The notes beneath the pieces are model-generated. The model saw only the letters and a program-made list of their open reading frames with translations, ran no database searches and was not told where the DNA came from. A stretch of 64,000 nt of DNA from the NCBI RefSeq assembly GCF_004769665.1, contig NZ_RQGG01000013.1:310001-374000 (forward strand), read 5' to 3'. The translations under genes were made by a program, and so were the position numbers. The stretch is from Leptospira kemamanensis (lineage in GTDB: Bacteria; Spirochaetota; Leptospiria; Leptospirales; Leptospiraceae). Within the stretch, counting starts at the first letter, position 1. Each line of letters starts with the position of its first letter. This document shows positions 39,078 through 49,649 of this stretch, piece by piece.

Positions 39078-42000
39078 ATGGGTTCATCCATCGTTCAGTA
39101 TTTTCTTTCTAAAAGTTTATTCGTAAACCTATTAACGGTTCTTATCATCTTAGTTGGTGGTTTTACTGCAGCTACGATGAATCGAGAAGCATTTCCCAAT
39201 ATCAATTTTGATATAGTCAGTGTGACTACGATTTACCCAGGGGCTGCTCCTGCTGATGTAGAAAAACTGGTCACCAAACCATTAGAAGACGCCATCAAAG
39301 AAGTGGATGGTATCAAAGAGTTTCGTTCGGCATCCTTAGAGAATCGATCTGGAATCATCATCACCATCGATCCCAATACAAAAAACACACAAAAAGTAGT
39401 AGATGATTTAAAATCAGCTATTGATCGCATCCAAGACTTACCAACGGATGCAGAAGACCCTATTGTGACGGAGATCACCACCGCAAGACAACCCGTCATT
39501 GAAATTCACCTTTCTTCCAACTTAAAAGAGGGAAAACCTGTTTTAAGTGCAAAAGAACTGAGAGACCAAGCGAAAATCTTAGAAGAGAAACTGAAAGATC
39601 TCCCGTCTGTAGCAAGAATCACAAAACGTGGATGGCGAGAAAGAGAAATGAAGGTGGACTTAGATCCAGACAAACTCCGAAGTATGTCTCTCTCATCCAC
39701 ACAAGTGATCAATGCTCTACGCCTTCGGAATATCAATTTCCCAGGTGGAAACATCAATGAAAAAACAAGAGAAATCATTGTACGCACTGTCGGTGAATTT
39801 GATACAGCAGAAGAAATTGAAAATGTGTTCATTCGTACAAATGATGCCGGTCGTTCCGTTCGAATCCGAGATGTAGCTCGAGTCACAGAAGGGTTTGAAG
39901 ACTCGGAATACCTAGATAAATCCAATGGAAACATTGCGATTGCTCTCACCGTGATCAAACGAGAAAAGGCTGATGCCATTTCTGTTGTAGATGATTCTAA
40001 AAAAGTAGTTGAAAGTTTTATCAAATCCTCAAACGGAACCATCAAACATGCGTTTGTAAATGATTTATCGAAATACATCCGAAGACGTCTGGGTGTCTTA
40101 ACATCCAATGCAATCTCAGGCCTTATCCTTGTGACTGCCTCCCTATTTGTATTCCTCGGATGGCGAATGGCTCTCATGACAGCACTCGGAATTCCGATCT
40201 CCATTGCCATGACCTTTGTAGCCATGAATTACATGGGTCTTACGTTAAACCTAATTTCCATGATGGGACTCATCATCGTCGTGGGAATTTTAGTGGATGA
40301 TGCCATCATCATCTGTGAAAACGTTTACCGCCATTTGGAAATGGGAGAAGAACCATTTGAAGCAGCAATGCGTGGGACAAGCGAAGTTCTAGCACCTGTT
40401 ACAGCAACGGTAACAACAACCATCGCTGCTTTTGGTCCTATGTTGTTTATGACAGGGATTTTTGGAAAATTCATCCACTCCATTCCACTTGTTGTCATCC
40501 TTTCCCTTTGTAGCTCCTTGTTTGAAGCTTTTTTTATGTTACCGTCTCACTTATATGATGTGAGTAAAGCGGGTGATATGAAGGGAGAAGTAAAAGAAGA
40601 ATCACACTGGTTTCTCCGATTCAAAGAAAAAACCTATCTCCCCCTCTTACGTTTTGCCCTCTCAAACCGTTGGAAAATGGTGGGACTGCTTCTCGGACTT
40701 TTTGTGTTTTCCCTTGCCATCCAAGCCAAATTTGGAAAATTCAAACTCTTTCCTGGAGCCATCGAAACCTTCCAAATTCGTGTCACAGCTGAAACCGGTT
40801 TAAATTTAGAAGAAACAGATCGTTTCATTCGAGCCATCGAACATTCAATCGCCAAACTACCGGAAGGTGAGGTTGAAAACTTCATCTCACGAGTGGGGAT
40901 CATTCAAAAAGACCCGAACGACCCATTCACCAAACGTGGAAAAAACTATGCACAAGTTATGGTTTATCTCACACCCGATGACAACCGCGAACGTTCGACA
41001 GAAAAAATCATCGAAGTTGTGCGTGAAAATTCTAAATATTTGCTAAATGATAAGTCCCTTGCCTTACTCGAAGAAAAATTAGCCAAAGAAAAACTGGATC
41101 AAAAACTAGAGGAAAAAATCCAAATCGATCCCATTCCCAGTGAGTTTTTACCCCTCAAAGGAAAACTCGTCAATTTAGAGTTTGAAAAACTCGCTGGAGG
41201 TCCTCCCGTTGGAAAACCAGTGGCCATTGAGATCAAAGGGGATGATTTTGCCACCTTACTCAAAATTGGTGCTGAATACAAGGAAGCCCTCGCCAAAATC
41301 AAAGGTGTCACTGATATTGGGGATGATTTTAACGAAGGAAAAGATGAAATCAGAGTTTCAGTGGATGAAGCCCTTGCGTCTTTTGCTGGAGTGAGTGTTC
41401 AAACCGTTTCCCTAGCGATTAACACTGCCTTACAAGGAACTGTTTCCACAAAAATCAAACGTGCCGATGAAGAAGTGGATGTGCGTGTTCGTTTCCCCGA
41501 AGAATATAGGTCTTCCCTCACCCATTTGAATAAAGTGTATGTGAATAACCTCACAGGAAACCTAATTCCTGTTTCACGACTGACAAGTTATGACAGAAAT
41601 CCAGGACGAGCGTCTATCAATCACTTGGATGGAAAACGTCTCCTTACAGTCACTTCCAATATTGATGAAACAATTTCTACATCCAGGCAGGTCAATTTAG
41701 AAGCCAAACAACTCACAGAAGGCATTATAACCAAATACCCTGGGTATTCGGTTCGGTTCTCTGGAGAAAACAAAGACACGGAAGAATCGATGGCCTCTCT
41801 TGGGCGAGCTTTCCTTGTTGGACTTCTCATCATCTATATGATCCTAGCTTCCCTATTTCGGTCGTTAGCGCAACCACTCATTGTGATGAGTGCCATTCCG
41901 TTTGCTGTGATCGGTGTGATTTTTGCCTTTTTAGTGCATGGACAACCCTTCTCCTTTTTGGCCTTCCTTGGAATCATTGGACTTGCGGGGGTAGTCGTGA

Positions 42001-42332
42001 ACGACTCCATTGTGCTCGTGGATTGTGCAAACCAACTCAGGATTGAAGACCCTTCCAAATCCACCTTTGATTTGTTAGTGGAAGCAGGAAGCATTCGCCT
42101 GCGTGCGGTATTGTTAACAACAGTGACAACGGTTTTAGGTTTACTGCCAACAGCTTATGGAATCGGAGGAAAAGATCCATTCCTCGTTCCCATGGCCCTT
42201 GCGTTTGGTTGGGGACTCGCCTTTGCCACTTTTATCACGCTCATTATGGTGCCGGTATTTTATCTCAACTTGTATATGTTTCGAGATTCGTTTGCTCTCA
42301 AATTGAAAAATCGAAAACAAAGATTTACCTAA
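39078..42332 (+). CDS. RND-family efflux transporter (AcrB/HAE1-like)
   Basis: Inner-membrane proton-driven export pump of the AcrB/MexB type, 1084 residues. First span at 14-33, then a periplasmic porter domain with [23 protein letters not shown], a block of spans with [23 protein letters not shown] (the proton-relay Asp pair in span 4), a second porter domain and the C-terminal span block with [21 protein letters not shown]. Neither a membrane-fusion partner nor an outer-membrane channel gene is next to it, so the substrate cannot be guessed and the partners must lie elsewhere. GGAG lies before the ATG. It ends seven bases before the convergent deacetylase-like gene. Confidence 0.93.
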   Translation: MGSSIVQYFLSKSLFVNLLTVLIILVGGFTAATMNREAFPNINFDIVSVTTIYPGAAPADVEKLVTKPLEDAIKEVDGIKEFRSASLENRSGIIITIDPNTKNTQKVVDDLKSAIDRIQDLPTDAEDPIVTEITTARQPVIEIHLSSNLKEGKPVLSAKELRDQAKILEEKLKDLPSVARITKRGWREREMKVDLDPDKLRSMSLSSTQVINALRLRNINFPGGNINEKTREIIVRTVGEFDTAEEIENVFIRTNDAGRSVRIRDVARVTEGFEDSEYLDKSNGNIAIALTVIKREKADAISVVDDSKKVVESFIKSSNGTIKHAFVNDLSKYIRRRLGVLTSNAISGLILVTASLFVFLGWRMALMTALGIPISIAMTFVAMNYMGLTLNLISMMGLIIVVGILVDDAIIICENVYRHLEMGEEPFEAAMRGTSEVLAPVTATVTTTIAAFGPMLFMTGIFGKFIHSIPLVVILSLCSSLFEAFFMLPSHLYDVSKAGDMKGEVKEESHWFLRFKEKTYLPLLRFALSNRWKMVGLLLGLFVFSLAIQAKFGKFKLFPGAIETFQIRVTAETGLNLEETDRFIRAIEHSIAKLPEGEVENFISRVGIIQKDPNDPFTKRGKNYAQVMVYLTPDDNRERSTEKIIEVVRENSKYLLNDKSLALLEEKLAKEKLDQKLEEKIQIDPIPSEFLPLKGKLVNLEFEKLAGGPPVGKPVAIEIKGDDFATLLKIGAEYKEALAKIKGVTDIGDDFNEGKDEIRVSVDEALASFAGVSVQTVSLAINTALQGTVSTKIKRADEEVDVRVRFPEEYRSSLTHLNKVYVNNLTGNLIPVSRLTSYDRNPGRASINHLDGKRLLTVTSNIDETISTSRQVNLEAKQLTEGIITKYPGYSVRFSGENKDTEESMASLGRAFLVGLLIIYMILASLFRSLAQPLIVMSAIPFAVIGVIFAFLVHGQPFSFLAFLGIIGLAGVVVNDSIVLVDCANQLRIEDPSKSTFDLLVEAGSIRLRAVLLTTVTTVLGLLPTAYGIGGKDPFLVPMALAFGWGLAFATFITLIMVPVFYLNLYMFRDSFALKLKNRKQRFT

Positions 42333-42339
42333 AGAGAGT

Positions 42340-43530
42340 TTAGTCTTTTTGGTCGTTTAGAACTTCGGAAAGGGTTACGAATTTGTAACCCTTCTCTTTC
42401 ATCCTTTCAATGAAAGTAGGAAGGATATAAATCAATTTGTCAAATTTACGGGGACCACCGAGGTGCATGAGGATGATGGCTCCATTCATTCCATTGGGAT
42501 CTGCTTTTTCCCAATTCTCGAGAAAGGTAAGTGTTTCCTCACCCGTTTTATAGTGAGGATTTTTGACCACTTCCTTTTTGCCTTTGGAAGTTTTTTTATA
42601 CAGAAATTGTTTGCTGATATAATCGGGTAAGTCGAGAGATCCTTTGGCATTATTCGACCACATAATATGATCTGTATAGCCAAGGCTTGCATGGGCATCT
42701 AAAATCAATTGGCTAAGAGCTCCATAAGGCAAACGATAATACTTCTTTAACTCTTGTTTTGTGAGCGAATGAAATGTATCTTCCACTCGTTTGAGTTCTT
42801 CCGCCATACGAGGGAGATCAAGTACCGACTTAGATAAATATTCGAGTACCATTCGTTTTTTTAAGGAGGTTTCGGTAACTGATCGTTGGTAGTTAAAATG
42901 AGACCAGGTATGGTTCCCAAATTCCACTGAACCTGTTTTTGCCATTCGTTTGATGTAATCTAAGTTTTGTCTGATAAAAAAAGATCCATTGATGTCAGAA
43001 GGCCTTTCATTGGATAAAAACAAAGTCACTTTTATTTTATGTTCTTTGATGTAATTGTAAAGGACAGGGAGTTCTTCCCCTGTTGCCAAGTCGAAGGTCA
43101 AAGCAATTTCTTTATGAGCTTCGTTACCTCGTAGGATATTACGACCTTTGGTATTTTGACTTACTTCTTTCAGGAATTCAATATTCTCTTCTACTTGTTT
43201 GGCAAGTTCGGCATCGGGTTCGGTATCCCCAGCCAAGGCATTTTCTTCCCTAAGTTGTTCTTGGTACATCAAGGAAAAAAGGGACTGCTCGAGTTCGCGA
43301 AGGTTTCGTTCTTTTTCTTTTACCTCAGATTCGAGTTTGGTCACACTGAGGCTCAAATACAAAAGATAGCCACAGAGTACAAGGACAGTTGCACCAACAA
43401 ATGATAAAGCAGAGATAAAAGCGAAACGACGGAGTTTTTTAGCAAATAACCGATCTTTCTCGATGTCCTTAGAAAGTTCGTGGACGATGTCCTGGATTTC
43501 TTTCTCTTCGTTTGTCGGATCGAGTGACAT
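42340..43530 (-). CDS. Membrane-anchored polysaccharide deacetylase-like (CE4) protein
   Basis: One membrane span (about 42-68) and a coiled coil (70-105) precede a NodB/CE4 domain (about 160-390) in the periplasm. CE4 enzymes remove acetyl groups from peptidoglycan or other glycans. The metal histidines are visible in FGNHTWSHFN (HxxxH type) and RLPYGALS is the third motif, but motif 1 reads LTFDLATGEE, so the usual second Asp of TFDDG (a metal ligand) is replaced by Leu. Other CE4 subgroups vary here, so activity is possible but not certain. It follows tyrS on the same strand after 70 bases that hold a hairpin. Confidence 0.82.
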   Translation of the reverse strand: MSLDPTNEEKEIQDIVHELSKDIEKDRLFAKKLRRFAFISALSFVGATVLVLCGYLLYLSLSVTKLESEVKEKERNLRELEQSLFSLMYQEQLREENALAGDTEPDAELAKQVEENIEFLKEVSQNTKGRNILRGNEAHKEIALTFDLATGEELPVLYNYIKEHKIKVTLFLSNERPSDINGSFFIRQNLDYIKRMAKTGSVEFGNHTWSHFNYQRSVTETSLKKRMVLEYLSKSVLDLPRMAEELKRVEDTFHSLTKQELKKYYRLPYGALSQLILDAHASLGYTDHIMWSNNAKGSLDLPDYISKQFLYKKTSKGKKEVVKNPHYKTGEETLTFLENWEKADPNGMNGAIILMHLGGPRKFDKLIYILPTFIERMKEKGYKFVTLSEVLNDQKD

Positions 43531-43565
43531 GTAGGTATGGCTTTCCTTAGTATCGATTATCGGAT

Positions 43566-43594
43566 GGGAGACAAGGGTTCTGTACTCGTCTCCC
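43566..43594 (-). other. Hairpin between tyrS and the CE4 gene
   Basis: GGGAGAC (43566-43572) pairs with GTCTCCC (43588-43594) with a 15-base loop, close after the tyrS stop. No U run follows, so it may be an attenuating or mRNA-end-protecting hairpin, not a full terminator. Confidence 0.4.
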
Positions 43595-43600
43595 CCCGCT

Positions 43601-44827
43601 TTAGGTTTTGATCTTTAAAAATTTCCCTTTCTTCCCTTGCCGGATCAGGTATTCCTTTCCCTGTTCCAAAACAAGTGTCGGATCGGTAATTTTTTCCTCA
43701 TCCAAATACAATCCCCCCGCTTGGATGAGCCTACGGCCTTCCGAAACACTCGGAATGAATTTGAGTTGGGACAACACATACACAAGAAGGGGTGGTTTTT
43801 CTGCAAAATAACTGGAGTCCAAATTTTCTGTTGGAATTTCGTCAGGAAGCGCTCTGTTTTTGGTATTGTGGATGGCAGTCCATTCTTCCACGGCTTTCCG
43901 GTTCTCTTCCGTTGGATGGAGTTGGTCCATGATAAGGAGTGCTAGTTCCGTTTTGACTTCTTTTGGGTGAAGGGCCTTTGTACGAATTCCCTCTTTTCTT
44001 TTTTCCACCTCGGACATAGGAAGGTCTGTGAGCAGTTCAAAATAATTCCACATCAGATCATCTGAGATCGACATAATTTTCCCATACATATCAATCGGTT
44101 TTTCAATGATGCCCACATAATTGCCAAGGGACTTGGACATTTTTTTTACACCGTCTAGACCAACTAATAGTGGCAAGGTGATAACGGCTTGCGGTTTTTG
44201 GCCGTATTCTCTTTGTAAGTCGCGGCCCACAAGCATATTGAACTTTTGGTCTGTTCCCCCAAGTTCGACGTCAGACTTCATGGCAACGGAATCATACCCT
44301 TGCACGAGTGGGTATAAAAACTCAATCATGGAAATCGGTGTGCCTGCTTTGTGTCGTTTGGTAAAATCATCACGTTCTAACATTCGTGAGACCGTATACT
44401 TTGAGGTGAGAACAAGCACATCTTCGAATTTTAATTCCGAACACCAATGGGAATTGTAAAGGATACGAGTTTTCTTTGGGTCGAGGATTTTAAAGACTTG
44501 GGTTTGGTAGGTTTTGGAATTTTCCAATACCTCTTCTTTCGAGAGACGTTTGCGAGTTTCTGATTTTCCAGTGGGGTCACCAATCATGGCTGAAAAATCA
44601 CCAAGCATAAAACATACATCATGACCCAAGTCTTGGAAATGTTTGAGTTTTCGGAGTAAAACAAAATGACCTAAGTGTAAGTCGGGTGCCGTCGGATCAA
44701 ATCCTGCTTTGATGGTAAGGGATGGTTTGGATTTGATTTTTTCTAAAAGTTCCGCTTCGCTGATGATTTCAACAGTGCCTCGGCGGATGGTTTCTAATTC
44801 TTGGTTCAATTCTCTTTCAGTTTTCAT
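43601..44827 (-). CDS. tyrS: Tyrosyl-tRNA synthetase
   Basis: Charges tRNA-Tyr with tyrosine. Class I motifs: [15 protein letters not shown] (HIGH-like, about 50) and KKMSKSLGN (KMSKS, about 230), the tyrosine pocket near [12 protein letters not shown], and a C-terminal S4-type RNA-binding domain (about 345-405, [21 protein letters not shown]). At 408 residues it is of the TyrZ-like bacterial subgroup that uses HLGH. It is divergent from glpD over a 97-base gap. Confidence 0.96.
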   Translation of the reverse strand: MKTERELNQELETIRRGTVEIISEAELLEKIKSKPSLTIKAGFDPTAPDLHLGHFVLLRKLKHFQDLGHDVCFMLGDFSAMIGDPTGKSETRKRLSKEEVLENSKTYQTQVFKILDPKKTRILYNSHWCSELKFEDVLVLTSKYTVSRMLERDDFTKRHKAGTPISMIEFLYPLVQGYDSVAMKSDVELGGTDQKFNMLVGRDLQREYGQKPQAVITLPLLVGLDGVKKMSKSLGNYVGIIEKPIDMYGKIMSISDDLMWNYFELLTDLPMSEVEKRKEGIRTKALHPKEVKTELALLIMDQLHPTEENRKAVEEWTAIHNTKNRALPDEIPTENLDSSYFAEKPPLLVYVLSQLKFIPSVSEGRRLIQAGGLYLDEEKITDPTLVLEQGKEYLIRQGKKGKFLKIKT

Positions 44828-44866
44828 AACAATTTCAAAAATTTTCGATGGTCGAAAAGGTGACTT

Positions 44867-44897
44867 TTGACAACACTAACCTTAGAATCTCTATAGG
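44867..44897 (+). promoter_or_regulatory. glpD: Candidate promoter of glpD
   Basis: A perfect -35 TTGACA (44867-44872) is followed by TCTATA at a 17-base spacer or TATAGG at 19 bases (44892-44897). Transcription would start near 44903, leaving about 22 bases before the glpD ATG. The gap between tyrS and glpD shows no clear operator. Confidence 0.45.
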
Positions 44898-44924
44898 CAA
44901 CCACCAAAGTACGTAAAAACCCTT

Positions 44925-46532
44925 ATGAATCATTTAGATGAAAGAAAACAAACACTGAAACAGTTAGAATCCACCCAGTATGATATTTTGATTTTGGGTG
45001 GTGGTGCCACAGGTTCTGGAACGGCCCTCGATGCCAGTCTCCGAGGATACAAAGTAGCGCTTCTGGAAAAGGGAGACTTTTCCCAAGGGACAAGTTCTCG
45101 TTCCACAAAACTCATCCATGGTGGAGTAAGGTACCTAGCACAGTTTCATTTTAAGTTGATCTACGAAGCATTGTCAGAACGAAAACGCCTTCTCACAAAC
45201 GCACCCCATCTGGTAAAACCACTCCAATTTGTGTTACCAACCTATGTTTGGTGGGAAAAACCATTTTATTCCATTGGGCTTACGATGTATGATCTTCTTG
45301 CAGGAAAGTCGATTGTCCCAGGACACGAACGGATCTCCAAAGCAACAGCTCTTGATTATTTTGCCTCCCTCAAAAAACAAAACCTAAAGGGTGGTATTTC
45401 TTATTACGATGCCCAGTTCAATGATGCAAGGCTTAATGTAACAACCGTTCGTGCTGCCAAAGAAAGTGGAGCAGACATTGTATCCCGAATCGAAGTTACT
45501 TCCTTTCTCAAAGATACTAGTGGAAAAATCATTGGTGTGACTGCCAAAGATTCTCTCACGAAAAAGACCGTTTCCATCAATGCGAAAGTAGTCGCAAATA
45601 CCACTGGAGTTTGGATTGATTCCCTTCGCAAACTTGATGATCCAAAGGCAGAGAATGTCCTTGCACCGAGCCAAGGAATCCACCTCGTATTTGACAAAGA
45701 AAAACTCCCCTGCCGGACCGCGATGATCATTCCCAAAACTGCCGATGGCAGAGTTGTGTTTGTCATCCCATGGGAAGGAAAAGTGCTTCTCGGAACCACC
45801 GACACACCGATCCAAAAAATCGAAGACGAACCTCTTCCCTTACAATCGGAAGTGGAATTTTTACTCCAAACAGGAAATGATTATTTAGATACCAAATTGA
45901 CGAAAGACGACATCGAATCGGTGTTTAGTGGTCTACGTCCTCTCATTTCAACAGGTGATAAAAAAGACACCAAATCCATCTCCAGAGAAGAAGCAATCTT
46001 AGTCTCCGAATCGGGACTTGTGACTATGTCCGGTGGAAAATGGTCAACGTTTCGTAAAATGGCAGAAGACCTAACGGATAAACTCATCTCCGTTGGAAAA
46101 TTACCTTCCAAGATGAAGTGTTTTACCGCTAGTTTTGCCTTCCCAGGAGCAGATGGATATAGCAAACACCTCGTAGCAAAAATCCAAACCATGTACGACC
46201 TTTCCTATGAAACAGCCGTTCGTTTGGTAGATGCTTATGGCGGAGAAGTCCCAATGATCCTTGGGAAAAAACCAAAAGAAATCAAAAAAGGTTCAGGTTA
46301 TTTTGCAGAAGAGATCAAACATTTTGTGAAAAAGGAATTTGCACTTTCTGTTTCGGATGTTCTCGCAAGACGATGGAGAGCAGTCTTCCTTGATTTAAAA
46401 CTCGCAGAATCACTAGCGGCTCCTGTAGCAACTGTGCTTGCAAAAGAACTTGGATGGAAGGAAACCGAAAAAAAATCTTCTTTAAACGAACTCTTAAAAC
46501 AAATTAAAGATTTAAAGAAAACCATCGCTTAA
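44925..46532 (+). CDS. glpD: Aerobic glycerol-3-phosphate dehydrogenase
   Basis: FAD enzyme that oxidises glycerol-3-phosphate to dihydroxyacetone phosphate and passes electrons to quinone at the inner membrane. The FAD-binding motif is DILILGGGATGSGTALDASLRGYKVALLEKGDF (about 19-51), followed by GTSSRSTKLIHGGVRYL, typical of GlpD. Other landmarks: VIPWEGKVLLGTTDTP, MSGGKWSTFRKMAEDL, and a C-terminal helical domain with DVLARRWRAVFLD. Length (535 aa) is normal. No glycerol kinase or transporter gene is adjacent. Confidence 0.95.
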   Translation: MNHLDERKQTLKQLESTQYDILILGGGATGSGTALDASLRGYKVALLEKGDFSQGTSSRSTKLIHGGVRYLAQFHFKLIYEALSERKRLLTNAPHLVKPLQFVLPTYVWWEKPFYSIGLTMYDLLAGKSIVPGHERISKATALDYFASLKKQNLKGGISYYDAQFNDARLNVTTVRAAKESGADIVSRIEVTSFLKDTSGKIIGVTAKDSLTKKTVSINAKVVANTTGVWIDSLRKLDDPKAENVLAPSQGIHLVFDKEKLPCRTAMIIPKTADGRVVFVIPWEGKVLLGTTDTPIQKIEDEPLPLQSEVEFLLQTGNDYLDTKLTKDDIESVFSGLRPLISTGDKKDTKSISREEAILVSESGLVTMSGGKWSTFRKMAEDLTDKLISVGKLPSKMKCFTASFAFPGADGYSKHLVAKIQTMYDLSYETAVRLVDAYGGEVPMILGKKPKEIKKGSGYFAEEIKHFVKKEFALSVSDVLARRWRAVFLDLKLAESLAAPVATVLAKELGWKETEKKSSLNELLKQIKDLKKTIA

Positions 46533-46642
46533 CGCGATGGTAGGTGGAATTTGGGGTAAGTATGAATCGGATTACACGAACCGCTTGCAATCACATTGGC
46601 ATTCCCTAAGCTTTGTTTCCAATCAAACCTGTCTTTTTAAAA

Positions 46643-47707
46643 CTACTTCGGAATCGGAAGTTCGTAATGATAAAACGTCCGGCCTGTTTCCTTTTCCTTT
46701 AAAACAAAGAGAAAATGCGTTTTGGGTTGGTAGACTTCCGAAAACTTGGTTCCGAGTTTCGTTTTGAAGTTTTCATAGTCTTCGTCTCCCACTTCCGCAC
46801 GTTTGAAAATCCAAGATATATTTCGTTCGATTCCACCGTTATCAAAATAACTTAAGTTGATCTCGAGACCCTCTTCTGTTGATTGTAAGATAGTGTAAGT
46901 GCCGATGATGGAAGGTAAAAAACCAGTGGGATCCCCTTCTCCATACATCTCCGAAAAACTAAAAGTTTGGTCAGGTTTAAAAAAAACAGGAAGCACGGTT
47001 CCTTGGTCATAAAACAAAATGGTTCCCTTGGCATTAGCTAAAACCAATTGTTTGAAACCGTATGCATGTCGTTCGGCTTTGCCAAACTGAGTGATGGTTC
47101 GTTTGATTTTATCAAAGGAAACCCAAGGGTAAACAACAAACCCTTCTTTTTTCACTTCCCCCATTTTTACCTCAGACAAACAAACTCGGCCCGTGTTTCC
47201 ATGTCCGTAGGTTTCGAGAATTTCAAACCGAATCACATTCCCCGAGAATGTAGTATCCAAATCCACAACAGACAAACCTGATTTTCCAAATTTGCCTTTG
47301 CTTAGTTCGATATCTTTTGTGTGGTCTTCTTTTAATTTGTTTTTGGAATCGTTTTTCTCCATCCAATAGGAAGAGACACGAAGTTTTTTTACTAAATCAT
47401 TGGCTTTCCAATCATTGACAGACCGATGGAATCCATTTAGCAACTGCAAGGCGGAAAAACGAGTATTGTTTGATAAAAAAATAGTAAACCCTGAACCCAC
47501 TTCTTTGGCACTGGCACAAAAAGCTGTGCCATACTTATCATCGAGAGCAAATTCTGGGCTGTATTTCCAAGGTTCTTCGGGACTCACTTGACCCACACTT
47601 TGAGTTTTGTCATAGTCCAACTGGGTTTCTGATTTTTGGCAGTGTAGGACCAAACAGGAAAAGAGTAACGTAGCAAACCCTTTCCGAAAGGAATGTTGAA
47701 TGTCCAT
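46643..47707 (-). CDS. Putative lipoprotein with NADase-type glycan-binding domain
   Basis: An exported 354-residue protein. The signal region GFATLLFSCLVLHCQKSE offers two possible lipid-modified cysteines (LLFSC or LVLHC). Residues about 40-175 resemble the NADase-type glycan-binding (F5/8-like) domain: FALDDKYGTAFCASAKEVGSGFTIFL, LQLLNGFHRS, DLVKKLRVSSYW and TGRVCLSEVKMGE. The rest (180-354) is a beta-rich domain I do not recognise. I chose ATG at 47707 because it opens the signal peptide; the frame is open further upstream. It stands alone, 150 bases downstream of the rpoD end. A surface location and glycan binding are inferred. Confidence 0.68.
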   Translation of the reverse strand: MDIQHSFRKGFATLLFSCLVLHCQKSETQLDYDKTQSVGQVSPEEPWKYSPEFALDDKYGTAFCASAKEVGSGFTIFLSNNTRFSALQLLNGFHRSVNDWKANDLVKKLRVSSYWMEKNDSKNKLKEDHTKDIELSKGKFGKSGLSVVDLDTTFSGNVIRFEILETYGHGNTGRVCLSEVKMGEVKKEGFVVYPWVSFDKIKRTITQFGKAERHAYGFKQLVLANAKGTILFYDQGTVLPVFFKPDQTFSFSEMYGEGDPTGFLPSIIGTYTILQSTEEGLEINLSYFDNGGIERNISWIFKRAEVGDEDYENFKTKLGTKFSEVYQPKTHFLFVLKEKETGRTFYHYELPIPK

Positions 47708-47860
47708 TTTTAAAAAACGAAGTAAAAACTGCCGGAGGCAAAAAGAAGAGGTATCAGACGGAAAACGGAAACAAAATCGATTTCGAAACAAAAAGAGATC
47801 CATGGACTTTCCAAACCATGAATCTCTTCCAAAGACCGATCAAGCGAAAAACGATTTCGA

Positions 47861-49633
47861 TTAATCGATATAGTCTTTTAGTTTTTTGGATCGGCTTGGG
47901 TGACGAAGTCTTCTGAGAGCTTTTGCTTCAATTTGACGAATCCGTTCCCGAGTCACTTTGAATTGGTAACCCACTTCTTCCAGTGTTTGCGCATACCCAT
48001 CATCCAAACCAAATCGCATCCGAATCACTTTTTGTTCACGAGCAGGAAGTGTTTGTAACACTTGTCTAATTTGTTCGGAAAGGATTGAAGACGCCGCAGA
48101 GTTCAATGGTGAGATTACTTCTTTGTCTTCGATAAAATCTCCGAGTTCTGAATCTTCTTCCGAACCCACTGGAATCTCGAGTGAAATTGGTTCTCTTGCT
48201 ACGTTTTTTACAGCCTTTACTTTTTGTACAGGCCATCCAAGACGTTCAGCAATTTCATCATTGGACGGATCGCGACCAAACTCTTGCACAAAGAGTCGAG
48301 TTTCCCGGATCACTTTGTTTACCTGTTCAATCATGTGAACTGGAACACGGATCGTACGAGCTTGGTCGGAGATCGCACGAGTGATGGCTTGTCTGATCCA
48401 CCAAGTCGCGTAAGTGGAAAACTTATACCCTTTTTTGTATTCAAACTTATCTACGGCACGTATGAGACCAATGTTTCCTTCTTGGATAAGGTCAAAGAAA
48501 TGCATTCCACGGTTAGCATATCGTTTTGCAATGGAGACCACCAAACGGAGGTTTGCTCGCACAAGTTCTCGTTTGGCTTGTGCAATTTCCCTTTCCCCTT
48601 TGATGATTTTTTCACCCCAGTCTTTGATTTCCCCAACAGGAGAACCAGCTTCCTGCTCCATACGACGGAGTTTCCGTTCATTGTTACGAATGTCTTTGAT
48701 GACTTCTCTGACTTCATCAATGTCACAACCCATCATCTTTTCGATTTCATCTAAGTTTTCATTTTTTTCGATGAAACGGTTGAGGGCTTTGATTTCCCGA
48801 ACGTCATGACCGTATTTTGCTTTGATCTTCAGGAAATGTTTTTCAATTTCCTTAACACGGAAGACCATCGACTTAATCTTTTGAGAGATCTTTTGGATTT
48901 CTTTTTGAGAAACACCAATTTTACGAATGGCTTCATCGATTTTGCCCGTAGACATATCGATTTTTTCTTTGAGTTCTTTGAACTTCTTAGAATTTTCAGA
49001 ATACTTACGAATGCGGTTTGTGGATTCGTTGAGAACTTTTTCATCCTGTTGGATGAGTTCCATGTTTTCAAAAAATACTTTTTCTAATTTGTCCGCTTGC
49101 TCTTGGTTGAGTGCGTACATTTTGTCCACTTTCACCAAGTCATAAACTTTGATTTTTTTGGACTTAATTTTCGGAATGAGTTTAGCAAAGTTTTGGCGGA
49201 GGATCGAAGAACTTAAAATCGTTTCTTCAATGATTTTTTCACCCTTCTCAATCCGTTTGGCAAGAAACACTTCTGTTTCCCCAGAGATCAATGAAACCTT
49301 ACCAATTTCTTTTAAATAAAGCCGAATCGGATCCTCAGAACTCGATGAAACACTGGACTCTCTTTTTTTACGTGCCGGTTTTTCCTTTGTTTCTTTGGTA
49401 GTTTCTTCTTTAGTCGTTGTAAGAGAACTGGATTCTTCCAAAGATTTTTTGGAATACTCCTCTACGATTTCAATCCCCATCTCGTGTAACAAGGTGAAGA
49501 CATCGTCAATCTTTTCGGAGTTTAGAATTTTATCCGGTAGTATTTCATTGATCTCATCATACGATACCTCTCGGTTTGCTTTTCCGATGGAGATAATCTT
49601 TTGTACTTCTGGTAGGCTTGCTAGATTTTCCAT
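47861..49633 (-). CDS. rpoD: RNA polymerase primary sigma factor (sigma-70)
   Basis: The housekeeping sigma factor. Region 1.1 is at the N-terminus; region 1.2 is [17 protein letters not shown]; a non-conserved helical region of about 200 residues follows; region 2 shows [56 protein letters not shown]; region 3 follows, and region 4 is [27 protein letters not shown] with the [22 protein letters not shown]. At 590 residues it has normal primary-sigma length. It is the last gene of rpsU-yqeY-dnaG-rpoD, 16 bases after dnaG. AGG lies upstream of the ATG. Confidence 0.97.
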   Translation of the reverse strand: MENLASLPEVQKIISIGKANREVSYDEINEILPDKILNSEKIDDVFTLLHEMGIEIVEEYSKKSLEESSSLTTTKEETTKETKEKPARKKRESSVSSSSEDPIRLYLKEIGKVSLISGETEVFLAKRIEKGEKIIEETILSSSILRQNFAKLIPKIKSKKIKVYDLVKVDKMYALNQEQADKLEKVFFENMELIQQDEKVLNESTNRIRKYSENSKKFKELKEKIDMSTGKIDEAIRKIGVSQKEIQKISQKIKSMVFRVKEIEKHFLKIKAKYGHDVREIKALNRFIEKNENLDEIEKMMGCDIDEVREVIKDIRNNERKLRRMEQEAGSPVGEIKDWGEKIIKGEREIAQAKRELVRANLRLVVSIAKRYANRGMHFFDLIQEGNIGLIRAVDKFEYKKGYKFSTYATWWIRQAITRAISDQARTIRVPVHMIEQVNKVIRETRLFVQEFGRDPSNDEIAERLGWPVQKVKAVKNVAREPISLEIPVGSEEDSELGDFIEDKEVISPLNSAASSILSEQIRQVLQTLPAREQKVIRMRFGLDDGYAQTLEEVGYQFKVTRERIRQIEAKALRRLRHPSRSKKLKDYID

Positions 49634-49649
49634 TCTACCTTTATCCTCT

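Noticed and set aside
39233..40225. Long minus-strand frames opposite the RND pump gene
   Set aside because: The RND protein is unambiguous in the plus strand; the minus-strand frames are shadows with biased Ser/Arg composition.
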